Below are positions 7,333 to 13,641 of a stretch of DNA of 13,641 nt, piece by piece. Position numbers and translations under genes: made by a program. Origin of the DNA: Spirochaetaceae bacterium (GTDB lineage Bacteria; Spirochaetota; Spirochaetia; B11-G9); NCBI GenBank assembly GCA_030643345.1, contig DAOWMA010000014.1, positions 1 to 13,641 of the forward strand. Reading direction: 5' to 3'. Each line of letters starts with the position of its first letter. The first letter of the stretch is position 1. The notes below the pieces were generated by a model. The model was not told the origin of the DNA and ran no database searches. It saw only the letters and a list, made by a program, of their open reading frames with translations.

Positions 7333-9225
7333 TTAACCCTTATAATCACCAGGTTTAATAACATCTCCATATTTATCCATTATGCTGCTGATTTTACTTA
7401 TAGTATCATCCCATTTTTTGAATATGTACATAGGTGTTTTTTCATCCATTTTCATGAAGAATACCTTTGATCTTTCCAGTTTGGCAATCCAGTTAATGCA
7501 TCGGAAACTAAACTGATAGTTATATTCTTTTTCAGTATAGTTTTCATCCAGAAACTTTTTAAACAGTACTTTTACATCTTCATATTTTGGAATTTTACCC
7601 ATAGGTGTATCAATAGAATCATATTCTCCATGTATTCTGCCTTCAGCCCAGTGAAGCCAAACCTTTTTTGCGAGCTTACTATTACAGAATTCGCCATTTT
7701 CATCTTTTAAGAAATAGTTAGTGGAGAATATCTTTGGAGCATTTTCTATTTTTTTTCCAAAGTTGACATTATTATCTGTGTATTCTCCAAGGGGGTAGGA
7801 TACGAAGTCCATGTTTGCCATGGGAGATGGATTACGTACACCCTCTGCTCCCAGGGTTGCAGATGTTGTTTCGGATTCCAGGGTACAGGCTTTAAGAATG
7901 ATACCGTCTTCCCAGGAAGGAGATTCTTCTACCGGTACGGTAATATCCGAATCCCTGCCCCCATAGAGAATTCCCTGTACTCTAACACCCTTTGTGTCTT
8001 CGAACCCGGCTTTATCAAAATTATGCAGGTAATCGAGTCTCATGGTGTATCTTGCATTCCCATGAGCAATCCCAATCTCTTTGCCTGTGTCATCCTGTTT
8101 ACCTTTGTACCAGTCATATCCTGAGTGGTTATTCCCCTTATCCGGTGCATCCAGACCACTTCCAAGCCAGTGTGGATTATTATCCTGATCCTGCAAGACA
8201 TTGGAAAAAATAAGCTCCTGAGGAATCATCAAATTGTCAAAAATTACAGGATCATCATTGGAATTAACATCCTTGATAATACCAAATATCCCCTGTTCTA
8301 CGTTTACAGCTCTGAATTCGCCATCAATATTACGAAAATATGCAATATCATCTCCCACAACCTCTTCGCCGGGAATCATTGCTGTAGAGGTTTTTCCGCA
8401 TCCGGAAGGGTAGGCTCCTGTAAAGTATGTCCTTCTTCCCTTATCTTCATTGATACATGCCATAACAAACATGTGTTCGCACAGCCATCCTTCCCTGCCT
8501 GATTTACTTATTGCAAGCCTCATGGAGTGTTTCTTAAGACCAATTGAATTACCGGCATACTGATTATTCATGGAGTAGACAATGTCATTCTGTGTATCCA
8601 TATATATTCTTCGCTTATCAATATTTATACTGCAGTTCCTGTTATCCAATTCTCCTGCAGAGTGGATAAAACGAAAAAAGTCATCATCTTTACCCATATC
8701 TTTAAAGTGAGCATACCCTGGACGGTATAAAATGGATTCGGAATGTGCTACATACCAGGAGTCTGTAAACTGTACACAAGGCATGGTAAACTCACTGTGG
8801 GCCGGTCCCTCACAGAAAAATTTAATAACGGCATCCTTCCCCTTCATAATACCTTTAGCAATTCCCATAATTTCTTTCATACCTTCTTCAAATTCAAGAG
8901 AATTAAGAGAATGCATTTTTTCAAGATTTTCTTTATACACAAGGTATCTTGTATTTCTTTTATCTCTGGCCTGATCGCCATAGCTGTCCCAATGGATTGT
9001 CTGTCCATTTTTTGCAAGCGGGAATTCTTCCTTCTTTTCGAGAGCGACTTTTCTAATATAATCTTCGTCACTGACGCTGTCATCACATACATAAACTGTA
9101 TCCGGTTCACAATGTTCTATAAATTGACCTACAAAATCCATCACTTTATCATTACCCAGGGCGGTAAGTTTGTTAAAACTGTGTTCTTCCATTTTTGATT
9201 TTAGAAGAGCTTCATACTTATTCAT
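7333..9225 (-). CDS. pckG: Phosphoenolpyruvate carboxykinase (GTP)
   Basis: This 630-residue protein is a GTP-type PEPCK, which interconverts oxaloacetate + GTP and PEP + GDP + CO2 in the cytosol. The P-loop PSGCGKTS (273-280) contains the reactive Cys276 typical of GTP enzymes (PSACGKT in animals). The kinase-2 motif VVGDDIAY (289-296) supplies the metal-binding Asp292. GLKKHSMRLAIS (229-240) and EGWLCEHMFV (245-254) supply the probable Mn ligands Lys232 and His251. GVRVQGILYGGRDSDITVPV with its arginine also fits the GTP family. The variant GCGKTSTAMIPG resembles archaeal enzymes more than animal ones, from memory. The start at 9225 has GGAGGA at 9235-9230. The gene comes first of two on this strand, and its promoter resembles that of the second. 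Confidence 0.95.
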   Translation of the reverse strand: MNKYEALLKSKMEEHSFNKLTALGNDKVMDFVGQFIEHCEPDTVYVCDDSVSDEDYIRKVALEKKEEFPLAKNGQTIHWDSYGDQARDKRNTRYLVYKENLEKMHSLNSLEFEEGMKEIMGIAKGIMKGKDAVIKFFCEGPAHSEFTMPCVQFTDSWYVAHSESILYRPGYAHFKDMGKDDDFFRFIHSAGELDNRNCSINIDKRRIYMDTQNDIVYSMNNQYAGNSIGLKKHSMRLAISKSGREGWLCEHMFVMACINEDKGRRTYFTGAYPSGCGKTSTAMIPGEEVVGDDIAYFRNIDGEFRAVNVEQGIFGIIKDVNSNDDPVIFDNLMIPQELIFSNVLQDQDNNPHWLGSGLDAPDKGNNHSGYDWYKGKQDDTGKEIGIAHGNARYTMRLDYLHNFDKAGFEDTKGVRVQGILYGGRDSDITVPVEESPSWEDGIILKACTLESETTSATLGAEGVRNPSPMANMDFVSYPLGEYTDNNVNFGKKIENAPKIFSTNYFLKDENGEFCNSKLAKKVWLHWAEGRIHGEYDSIDTPMGKIPKYEDVKVLFKKFLDENYTEKEYNYQFSFRCINWIAKLERSKVFFMKMDEKTPMYIFKKWDDTISKISSIMDKYGDVIKPGDYKG

Positions 9226-9253
9226 CTAATCCTCCGAAAACTATTATGCGAGG

Positions 9254-9282
9254 AGAATACATTTTTTACATGAATGGTGCAA
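9254..9282 (-). promoter_or_regulatory. Promoter of pckG
   Basis: On the minus strand TTGCAC (9282-9277), a 17-nt spacer and TATTCT (9259-9254) precede pckG by about 28 nt. The spacer includes an A6 run at the same place as in the promoter at 7285-7313. The -35 hexamers are identical, the -10 hexamers differ by one base, and 11 of 17 spacer bases agree. Confidence 0.6.
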
Positions 9283-9304
9283 TAATATTTTAGTTTTTAA
9301 TGAC

Positions 9305-9310
9305 TATAAT
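9305..9310 (+). promoter_or_regulatory. Possible -10 element for the hydrolase-hpt pair
   Basis: A perfect TATAAT lies 43 nt before the GTG start of the hydrolase. No good -35 hexamer lies 16-18 nt upstream (ATAATA is there), so this is weakly supported. It shares the 128-nt divergent region with the pckG promoter on the other strand. Confidence 0.35.
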
Positions 9311-9353
9311 AATCAGTATGCATATGTTAAAGTTTTAACCTTGGAGGAATATC

Positions 9354-10175
9354 GTGGAGAGATATGTTGAATTAAAAACGGGAAAAGGAACTTTAAGAGG
9401 TATGCTCCATCTTCCTGACAATGCTGAAGGCGACAAATATCCTGGTGTTATTCTTTATCATGGATTCAGTGGTGACAGGATGGAGCCTGGATTTATGTTT
9501 GTGCGATTTTCCAGACTTCTTGCTGATCATGGTATTGCCAGTGTTAGGTTTGACTTTCTGGGTAGTGGTGAGAGTGATGGAAGTTTTACGGATATGACTT
9601 TTTCAAATGAAGTAAAACAGGCTTCCTTAATAATGGATTATTTTAAGAATCTCGATGTTATTGATGAACATAATATTATTCTACTGGGTTTGAGTATGGG
9701 AGGTGCATTAGCAGGTTATCTTGCTGGAATACGATCTTCTGAACTGTCAGGACTTGTCTTATGGGCTCCTGCCGGTGAAATGCGTTTATTTATAGAGAAA
9801 AGAGAAGAAAAGATTGAAAGTGGTGAAATTACTGATGATATAATGGATATCAGCGGACTTCGACTTGGAGAGACGTTTATTGAAGATGCTCGACAGGTCA
9901 ACGTTTTTGAAAAAACAGCAGCATACACAGGGAAAGCTTTGATAGTCCATGGTACAGGGGATACAGTTGTTCCAGTTGCAGTTTCTAAAGGCTATCTACA
10001 GTTATTTGGTGATAGAGCTGATCTTGTTCTTGTTGATGAAGCGGATCATACTTTTCAGGGAATACCATGGATAGAGCAGCTTTTTATTGAATCTCTTAAT
10101 TTTATCAAAAGGCTGGTCGGGACTTCGTCCCTGCTCGCCAATGCATCCAATGGAGAATTAAATAATGGGTTATAA
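9354..10175 (+). CDS. Alpha/beta hydrolase, serine esterase type
   Basis: This 273-residue cytoplasmic protein has the alpha/beta-hydrolase fold. The oxyanion region is YHGFSG (35-40), and RFDFLGSGESDG (65-76) is the conserved strand before the nucleophile. The nucleophile elbow is GLSMGG with Ser114; the acid is Asp203 in HGTGDTVVP and the base is His232 in EADHTF. All three catalytic residues are present. The pattern is that of feruloyl/cinnamoyl-esterase-like and acylaminopeptidase-like hydrolases; the substrate cannot be told from sequence. The start is GTG at 9354 with GGAGGA at 9343-9348. The natural end of the fold is near FIKRL (about 252). The remaining roughly 20 residues, encoded by DNA with a GGGAC-TTC-GTCCC hairpin at 10119-10131, look like an added tail that carries the hpt ribosome site. 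Overlap with hpt is 11 nt, so translation is likely coupled. Confidence 0.88.
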   Translation: MERYVELKTGKGTLRGMLHLPDNAEGDKYPGVILYHGFSGDRMEPGFMFVRFSRLLADHGIASVRFDFLGSGESDGSFTDMTFSNEVKQASLIMDYFKNLDVIDEHNIILLGLSMGGALAGYLAGIRSSELSGLVLWAPAGEMRLFIEKREEKIESGEITDDIMDISGLRLGETFIEDARQVNVFEKTAAYTGKALIVHGTGDTVVPVAVSKGYLQLFGDRADLVLVDEADHTFQGIPWIEQLFIESLNFIKRLVGTSSLLANASNGELNNGL

Positions 10176-10695
10176 AATTGATGAACTTATATCAGAAAAA
10201 AAGATAAAGGACCGGGTTAGAGAGCTTGGAGCAGAAATTGAGAAGGATTATAAGGGGAAGGGGGATATTATCCTTGTTGGACTCCTGCGTGGCTCTGTTG
10301 TTTTCCTTGCTGATCTTGCCAGAGAGATAAATTTAGAGGCAAAAATAGATTTTATGGTTGTTTCCAGTTACGGTAATTCTATGGAGTCTTCCCGGGAAGT
10401 AAGGATAAATAAGGACCTTGAGGAAGATATAAAAGATAAAAATGTTATTATTATCGAAGATATAATTGATACAGGTTACACACTGGAAAAGGTGGAGGAA
10501 TATCTGCGATTGAAATCTCCTGCATCTCTTGAAATTTGTACTCTTCTTGATAAACCGGAACGTAGAGAAGTATCTGTAGATGTAAAATACGTTGGGTTTG
10601 AAATACCCGATGTTTTTGTAATAGGGTATGGAATAGATTACGCTCAAAAACACCGGAATCTTCCCTTTATCGGGAAGGTTTCAATGAACAACTGA
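10165..10695 (+). CDS. hpt: Hypoxanthine phosphoribosyltransferase
   Basis: This 176-residue protein is a bacterial type I phosphoribosyltransferase that converts hypoxanthine (usually also guanine) and PRPP to the nucleotide. The pyrophosphate loop is LLRGS (40-44), the PRPP-binding loop is EDIIDTGYT (98-106), and the purine pocket is KYVGFEIPDVFVIGYG (141-156), whose K, F and aromatic pattern is that of Hpt rather than Apt, Xpt or PyrE. The length is typical. The ATG at 10165 lies inside the end of the hydrolase gene, with GGAG at 10152-10155. Its place near xanthine permease and molybdenum hydroxylase genes makes purine salvage a local theme. The only terminator-like hairpin after it reads as a terminator for the opposite strand. 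Confidence 0.95.
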   Translation: MGYKIDELISEKKIKDRVRELGAEIEKDYKGKGDIILVGLLRGSVVFLADLAREINLEAKIDFMVVSSYGNSMESSREVRINKDLEEDIKDKNVIIIEDIIDTGYTLEKVEEYLRLKSPASLEICTLLDKPERREVSVDVKYVGFEIPDVFVIGYGIDYAQKHRNLPFIGKVSMNN

Positions 10696-10699
10696 TGGT

Positions 10700-10723
10700 A
10701 AAAACAGCCAGAGTTAATCTGGC
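10700..10723 (-). terminator. Intrinsic terminator of the cupin gene
   Basis: On the minus strand GCCAGA (10723-10718), loop TTAAC, and TCTGGC (10712-10707) form a 6-bp stem, followed after TG by TTTTT (10704-10700). It lies about 48 nt past the cupin stop and only 5 nt past the hpt stop. In the plus direction the stem is not followed by a T-run, so it seems one-directional. Confidence 0.6.
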
Positions 10724-10771
10724 GCTTAAAGCCTGATACCATAATGGCAGCAGCTTCAGGATATTAAGAAT

Positions 10772-11083
10772 TTACTGCCAGATGATGAGCACTTCTGCAC
10801 CGGTCCTGGAAGTAAAAGGTCCATGGGTCATATTGGTATGGATAAGTTGATAAGTCCCCTGACTGAAAACCTGCTCATTCATCTCATATTGACCTTTAAG
10901 GATAAAGTGTTGTTCTTCATGAATATGAGTATGTCCCTCCATGCGAAAGCCCTTGGGGAGTTTCAGGATTACACAGCGCCCGTCTTTATCTTCTCTAAGG
11001 ATCTTAATCTGAGTCCCCTTGTAGTAAGGTTCACCTGCGTCCTGCCATTCCAGAGAATTACAATTAATTGCTTCATCTAACAT
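10772..11083 (-). CDS. Small cupin-domain protein
   Basis: This 103-residue protein is a single-domain cupin. Cupin motif 1 is exact: GFRMEGHTH, then IHEE, then QHFILKG, giving the G-x5-HxH-x3-E-x6-G pattern with two His and one Glu as metal ligands. A later His in NMTHGPF fits the fourth ligand of motif 2. Such proteins bind Fe, Mn, Ni or Zn and act as small dioxygenases, isomerases or sugar/ligand binders; the function is not predictable here. I chose the start at 11083 because AAGGAGA (11096-11090) lies 6 nt upstream. The same frame stays open upstream to 11155, but those extra residues (rich in Phe, Leu and Arg) cross the promoter and are not part of the fold. It appears to be a single gene with its own promoter and terminator. 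Confidence 0.85.
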   Translation of the reverse strand: MLDEAINCNSLEWQDAGEPYYKGTQIKILREDKDGRCVILKLPKGFRMEGHTHIHEEQHFILKGQYEMNEQVFSQGTYQLIHTNMTHGPFTSRTGAEVLIIWQ

Positions 11084-11103
11084 TTTAGTTCTCCTTCTCT
11101 TTA

Positions 11104-11132
11104 ATAGTAATACCAAAAGAGAGTGCACGCAA
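11104..11132 (-). promoter_or_regulatory. Promoter of the cupin gene
   Basis: On the minus strand TTGCGT (11132-11127), a 17-nt spacer and TACTAT (11109-11104) lie 20 nt before the cupin start codon. The Shine-Dalgarno sequence is at 11096-11090, so the 5' leader would be very short. Confidence 0.5.
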
Positions 11133-11209
11133 GGTGAAAAAAAGAAAAAAAGCACAGCGCAAATAGCTTTGTTTGGATCCAGTTTGCTTATTTACAGAAA
11201 CTTGCAGTA

Positions 11210-11614
11210 TTAAAGGTTTATCTGCTCCAGTTCCTTCCGGATATTTCCCATTTTCTCAGCATTCAGGGTGTTCATTTTCCAGAAAATTAACACTCCAGTT
11301 AAAACCAGAATTGAAGGCAGCAGGCCCATATGAACATGAATACCAAAAACAGCAGATGCACTGTGAGGATCTGTATTAAAGCCCGTCAGACTGTGAATAA
11401 GCCAGAATGAAGAAGCCTGAACTGCCCAGGAAAGACGGCCGAAAAAGGCCCTGAAACCGAGGAGTACACCATTGTCCCTTCTTTTTTTACTAAGTACAAC
11501 TTCATCGATAACATCCGCCATAGCAGGTGTCATCATTAGCCGGAAACCTCCAAAACCTGCTCCCCACAATGCCATCATTATTGTAAATCCGGTATAAGTA
11601 CTGATAAAAGTCAT
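11210..11614 (-). pseudogene. Truncated GPH-family MFS transporter, C-terminal remnant
   Basis: The 134-residue frame resembles only the last third of sugar:cation symporters of the glycoside-pentoside-hexuronide family. It shows the transmembrane stretch TFISTYTGFTIMMALWGAGF, the cytoplasmic loop MADVIDEVVLSKKRRDNGVLLG (compare the DxxDE...RReG pattern of GPH proteins), then two more hydrophobic segments and a charged C-terminus. About 300 N-terminal residues, including most membrane helices, are missing. There is no room for them, since the permease stop is only 67 nt upstream. The ATG at 11614 has no Shine-Dalgarno sequence. In frame upstream, SFP may still belong to the family sequence, but the frame then runs into the permease terminator stem and a TGA at 11650-11648. 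I read it as a decayed gene left by a deletion. A short expressed membrane peptide is the less likely alternative. Confidence 0.75.
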
Positions 11615-11622
11615 TGGAAATG

Positions 11623-11649
11623 AAAAAGCTGTCCTTATAAGGACAGCTC
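11623..11649 (-). terminator. Intrinsic terminator of the permease gene
   Basis: Positions 11627-11648 are a perfect 22-bp palindrome with arm AGCTGTCCTTA. Read on the minus strand it ends in a T-run (TTTTT, complement of 11623-11627). It lies about 30 nt past the permease stop. It also overlaps the 5' edge of the transporter remnant. Confidence 0.8.
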
Positions 11650-11681
11650 AAAATACTGCAATTAAATATACAGATTAAATC

Positions 11682-13088
11682 TTATCCCATATCACCCATA
11701 GGGTTGTTTCCTGGGGATTGTTTTTTGAGTGATCCTGGAAGAACGATATTTAATAAAATAGCTGTAAGACCACCGGTTGTTATTGCAGAACCAAAAATCT
11801 GCTGTACGATTGCTGGTGTATGAGAGAGAATTTCAGGTCTGAATGCGACTCCCATACCAAGGCCAAAAGAGATAGCCATAATAATAACTCCTCTTCGGTC
11901 AATAATACTGCTTGCAATTATTTTTATACCGGCTGCTGCAACTGTACCAAACATTATAATAGTTGCACCCCCAAGAACCGAGTTGGGAATAATTGAGAAT
12001 ATTCCGCCGACTATCGGGAACAGTCCAAAAAGAACCAGAAGACCAGCAATCCAAAATCCTACTTTTCTACTTGCTACACCGGTCATCTGAATAACTCCGT
12101 TATTCTGGCTGAAGGTTGTATTTGGAAAGGAGTTGAAAACTGCTGCAAGAGCGGAGTTTACACCATCTCCCAGTACACCGCCGGAAATACGTTCAACATA
12201 TAGATCTCCTTCAATGGGTTCCCCGGAAATCATAGAAGTTGCTGTAAGGTCACCGATAGACTCTACTGTAGTAATAAGATAAAGCAAAGCCATTGGAATA
12301 ACATGTCCCCAGCTTATATAAAATCCGAATTTGAAGGGGATGGGAGCAGTAATAATGCTCAATGAACCGATCTTGCCGAAATTTACAAGACCCATTGCTG
12401 CTGCAACAATATATCCAACAACTAATCCTACAACAATTGCACTCATTCTGAGCCACTTATTCTGGCTTCTGTTAAAGAGTATAATTGTAATAAGTACAAT
12501 AGCTGCCAGCATAAGGTTGTTTGGACCTGCAAAAAATTCCGGTTTATTATCCAGAAGCCACTGGCCGCCGCCAATATCTGTAATACCTACTCTAATAAGG
12601 GACATTCCGATAAGAGTTACAAGAATACCACTGACAAGCGGTGTGATAATTTTCTTTAATGCCGGGATAAATCTTGAGAAGATCATTTCTACAGGGGATG
12701 TTATCAAAGCAACACCAAAGATAGTACCAAGTGCCTGTCCTGGAGTACCACCGTTATTAAGTACGGAAAAGCCAATACCAATTGAGAGACTCAGGAATGT
12801 AAAACTTGTTCCCTGAATACTTAAGAGACCGGAACCAATAGGTCCAAATTTCTTAACCTGAATAAAGGTTGCAAGACCGGAAACAAAGAGAGCCATATTG
12901 ATAATATATGCTTTCATGTCCGGAGGCAGCCCCAGGGCTCCGCCAATAATTAACGGCGGGGTAATAATACCAACAAAAATTGCCATCATATGCTGTAGTG
13001 CAGCAAGGAAGGCCTGAATTGCAGGTGGATTGTCATTGAGATTGAAAATCATATCCGTAGAAATTCTTTTTTCTGCCGAATCACTCAT
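11682..13088 (-). CDS. NCS2-family nucleobase:cation symporter, probably xanthine permease
   Basis: This 468-residue inner-membrane protein of the NCS2 (uracil-xanthine permease) family has some 12-14 hydrophobic segments and imports a nucleobase with a cation. Residues that define xanthine or urate transporters are visible: His33 (LQHMM), Glu276 (ESIGDLTATS), Asp308 (GDGVNS), and the signature NSFPNTTFSQNNGVIQMTG with Gln328 and Asn329. These correspond, from memory, to E. coli XanQ His31, Glu272, Asp304, Gln324 and Asn325. The T-G ending of the signature favours xanthine over uracil. The start at 13088 has AAGGAG 7 nt upstream. It is divergent from a molybdenum hydroxylase [2Fe-2S] subunit, which fits xanthine uptake coupled to oxidation. 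I found no purine riboswitch core in its leader. Xanthine specificity is an inference from signature residues. Confidence 0.9.
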   Translation of the reverse strand: MSDSAEKRISTDMIFNLNDNPPAIQAFLAALQHMMAIFVGIITPPLIIGGALGLPPDMKAYIINMALFVSGLATFIQVKKFGPIGSGLLSIQGTSFTFLSLSIGIGFSVLNNGGTPGQALGTIFGVALITSPVEMIFSRFIPALKKIITPLVSGILVTLIGMSLIRVGITDIGGGQWLLDNKPEFFAGPNNLMLAAIVLITIILFNRSQNKWLRMSAIVVGLVVGYIVAAAMGLVNFGKIGSLSIITAPIPFKFGFYISWGHVIPMALLYLITTVESIGDLTATSMISGEPIEGDLYVERISGGVLGDGVNSALAAVFNSFPNTTFSQNNGVIQMTGVASRKVGFWIAGLLVLFGLFPIVGGIFSIIPNSVLGGATIIMFGTVAAAGIKIIASSIIDRRGVIIMAISFGLGMGVAFRPEILSHTPAIVQQIFGSAITTGGLTAILLNIVLPGSLKKQSPGNNPMGDMG

Positions 13089-13382
13089 AAATCTGCTCCT
13101 TTAGAGCTATTTGCGTTGTGATTGTTTCCAGAATATACGCAATATAGCCATACACTGAAAATAAACCCTCATCACAAATTACTCTTTAAAAAATATTTCA
13201 ATCAGTATACAATACTATTCTTGTAAGTCAAGTCTTATTTTTGTTTTATTTAGTAAAAGATAAAAAAAAGGTTCTATTATTGAGATAAAATAAATAGATA
13301 AGTAGTTTATTTGCTTTATACATGAATTATATCTTTCATTTTGCACAAATGTGTTATAGTATTGGCTGGAAGGAGTCTTTGT
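13089..13382. promoter_or_regulatory. Divergent control region between permease and [2Fe-2S] subunit
   Basis: This 294-bp AT-rich region holds the start signals of both flanking genes and no gene of its own. For the plus-strand gene, TATAGT at 13355-13360 is a likely -10 and GGAAGGAG at 13368-13375 the ribosome site; no good -35 is seen. For the permease, a TATATT at about 13148-13143 (minus strand) is a possible but weak -10. An AAATAAA / TTTATTT inverted repeat (13288-13294 and 13306-13312) lies between them and might be an operator, though its bases are what AT-rich DNA gives by chance. Confidence 0.4.
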
Positions 13383-13641
13383 ATGAATGAAATTACAGTA
13401 AATGGAAAAGTTCACGAAATTCCCAATTCTGATCTTGAAATGTCACTGATTGATTATCTTAGAAATAAACTGGATCTGACAGGTACAAAGAATGGATGTA
13501 ATATAGGGGTATGCGGGGCCTGTACTGTGTTGATTGACGGCAGTGCGAAGCGTTCCTGTGTACTTAAGCTGAAAAAAGTTATTGGCAAAGAAATTATTAC
13601 TATTGAGGGTATGGAAGCAAAAGATGGTACTCTTCATCCTA
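13383..13641 (+). CDS. Molybdenum hydroxylase [2Fe-2S] subunit (3' truncated)
   Basis: The frame runs from ATG at 13383 through 86 codons to the window edge. The N-terminal ferredoxin-like domain is clear: MNEITVNGKVHEIPN, then the plant-type [2Fe-2S] motif with Cys39, Cys44, Cys47 and Cys59 (GCNIGVCGACTVLIDG), as in the small subunits of xanthine dehydrogenase, CO dehydrogenase and aldehyde oxidoreductase. The second, C-terminal [2Fe-2S] helical domain begins after EGM and is mostly beyond the edge. The subunit carries electrons from the molybdenum site to FAD or another acceptor. GGAAGGAG at 13368-13375 supports the start. It is divergent from the xanthine-type permease and probably starts an operon with FAD and molybdenum subunits to the right. 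It is a separate locus from the molybdenum subunit at the left end. Confidence 0.9.
   Translation, partial: MNEITVNGKVHEIPNSDLEMSLIDYLRNKLDLTGTKNGCNIGVCGACTVLIDGSAKRSCVLKLKKVIGKEIITIEGMEAKDGTLHP

Noticed and set aside
11084..11155. Longer cupin protein with a hydrophobic N-terminus that could be taken for a signal peptide
   Set aside because: The extension crosses a good promoter, and a strong Shine-Dalgarno site supports the internal start at 11083.
3726..11649. Shared GAGCTGTCC in the terminators of the PPi-PEPCK-like and permease genes as a sign of recombination
   Set aside because: Only 9 bases are shared and the second arms and loops differ; it may just be a favoured terminator sequence.
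11157..13115. Shared 11-mer CGCAAATAGCT at 11157 and inverted near 13105-13115
   Set aside because: Matches of this length are expected by chance in a window of this size.
13089..13200. Purine riboswitch in the permease leader
   Set aside because: I could not find the conserved core sequences or the three-stem layout.
13341..13360. TTGCAC before the [2Fe-2S] subunit gene as a third copy of the PEPCK-type promoter
   Set aside because: It is only 8 nt from the TATAGT -10, and no -10 lies at the correct 17-nt distance.
1..13641. CRISPR arrays, tRNA or rRNA genes, intact insertion sequences
   Set aside because: I saw no regularly spaced repeats, no cloverleaf with CCA-type end and no transposase reading frame.

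Overview
Organism. The window is AT-rich bacterial DNA with good Shine-Dalgarno sites, sigma-70-like promoters and compact operons. Its contents (a molybdenum hydroxylase beside the knotted carbamoyltransferase YgeW, a xanthine-type permease, a GTP-type PEP carboxykinase and what looks like a pyrophosphate-type PEP carboxykinase) suggest an anaerobic fermenter that degrades purines. A spirochaete is my best guess, but this is an impression from gene content and style, not a proof. Layout, left part (1-3685). The window opens inside the 3' part of a xanthine-dehydrogenase-like molybdenum-binding subunit. It is followed 42 nt later by ygeW, with a 28-bp palindromic repeat in the gap. Next comes an intergenic block of about 290 bp holding two more long palindromes and degenerate repeat sequence. 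It ends in the autoregulated-looking promoter of a Phd/YefM antitoxin and PIN-domain toxin pair. Middle (3726-9353). Two large minus-strand genes encode central-carbon enzymes: a GTP-type PEP carboxykinase (pckG) and, downstream of it, a 1157-residue protein that I identify as a PPi-type PEP carboxykinase. Each has its own promoter, and the two promoters are alike at 22 of 29 positions. Right part (9354-13641). A plus-strand pair, an alpha/beta hydrolase and hypoxanthine phosphoribosyltransferase (hpt), overlaps by 11 nt. It faces a small minus-strand cupin gene. Upstream of the cupin lie a truncated remnant of a GPH-family MFS transporter and then an NCS2 xanthine-type permease, all on the minus strand. 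Divergent from the permease, the last bases begin the [2Fe-2S] subunit of a molybdenum hydroxylase, cut by the window end. How the genes fit together. Purine uptake (permease), salvage (hpt), oxidation (molybdenum hydroxylase parts at both ends) and probable downstream degradation (ygeW) bracket a pair of enzymes that interconvert PEP and oxaloacetate with different phosphate donors, GTP and pyrophosphate. The strongest items for follow-up are the PEPCK pair with matching promoters, the set of 28-bp palindromes, the altered active-site motifs of the molybdenum subunit, and the transporter remnant at the permease terminator. I saw no CRISPR array, tRNA, rRNA or intact insertion sequence.
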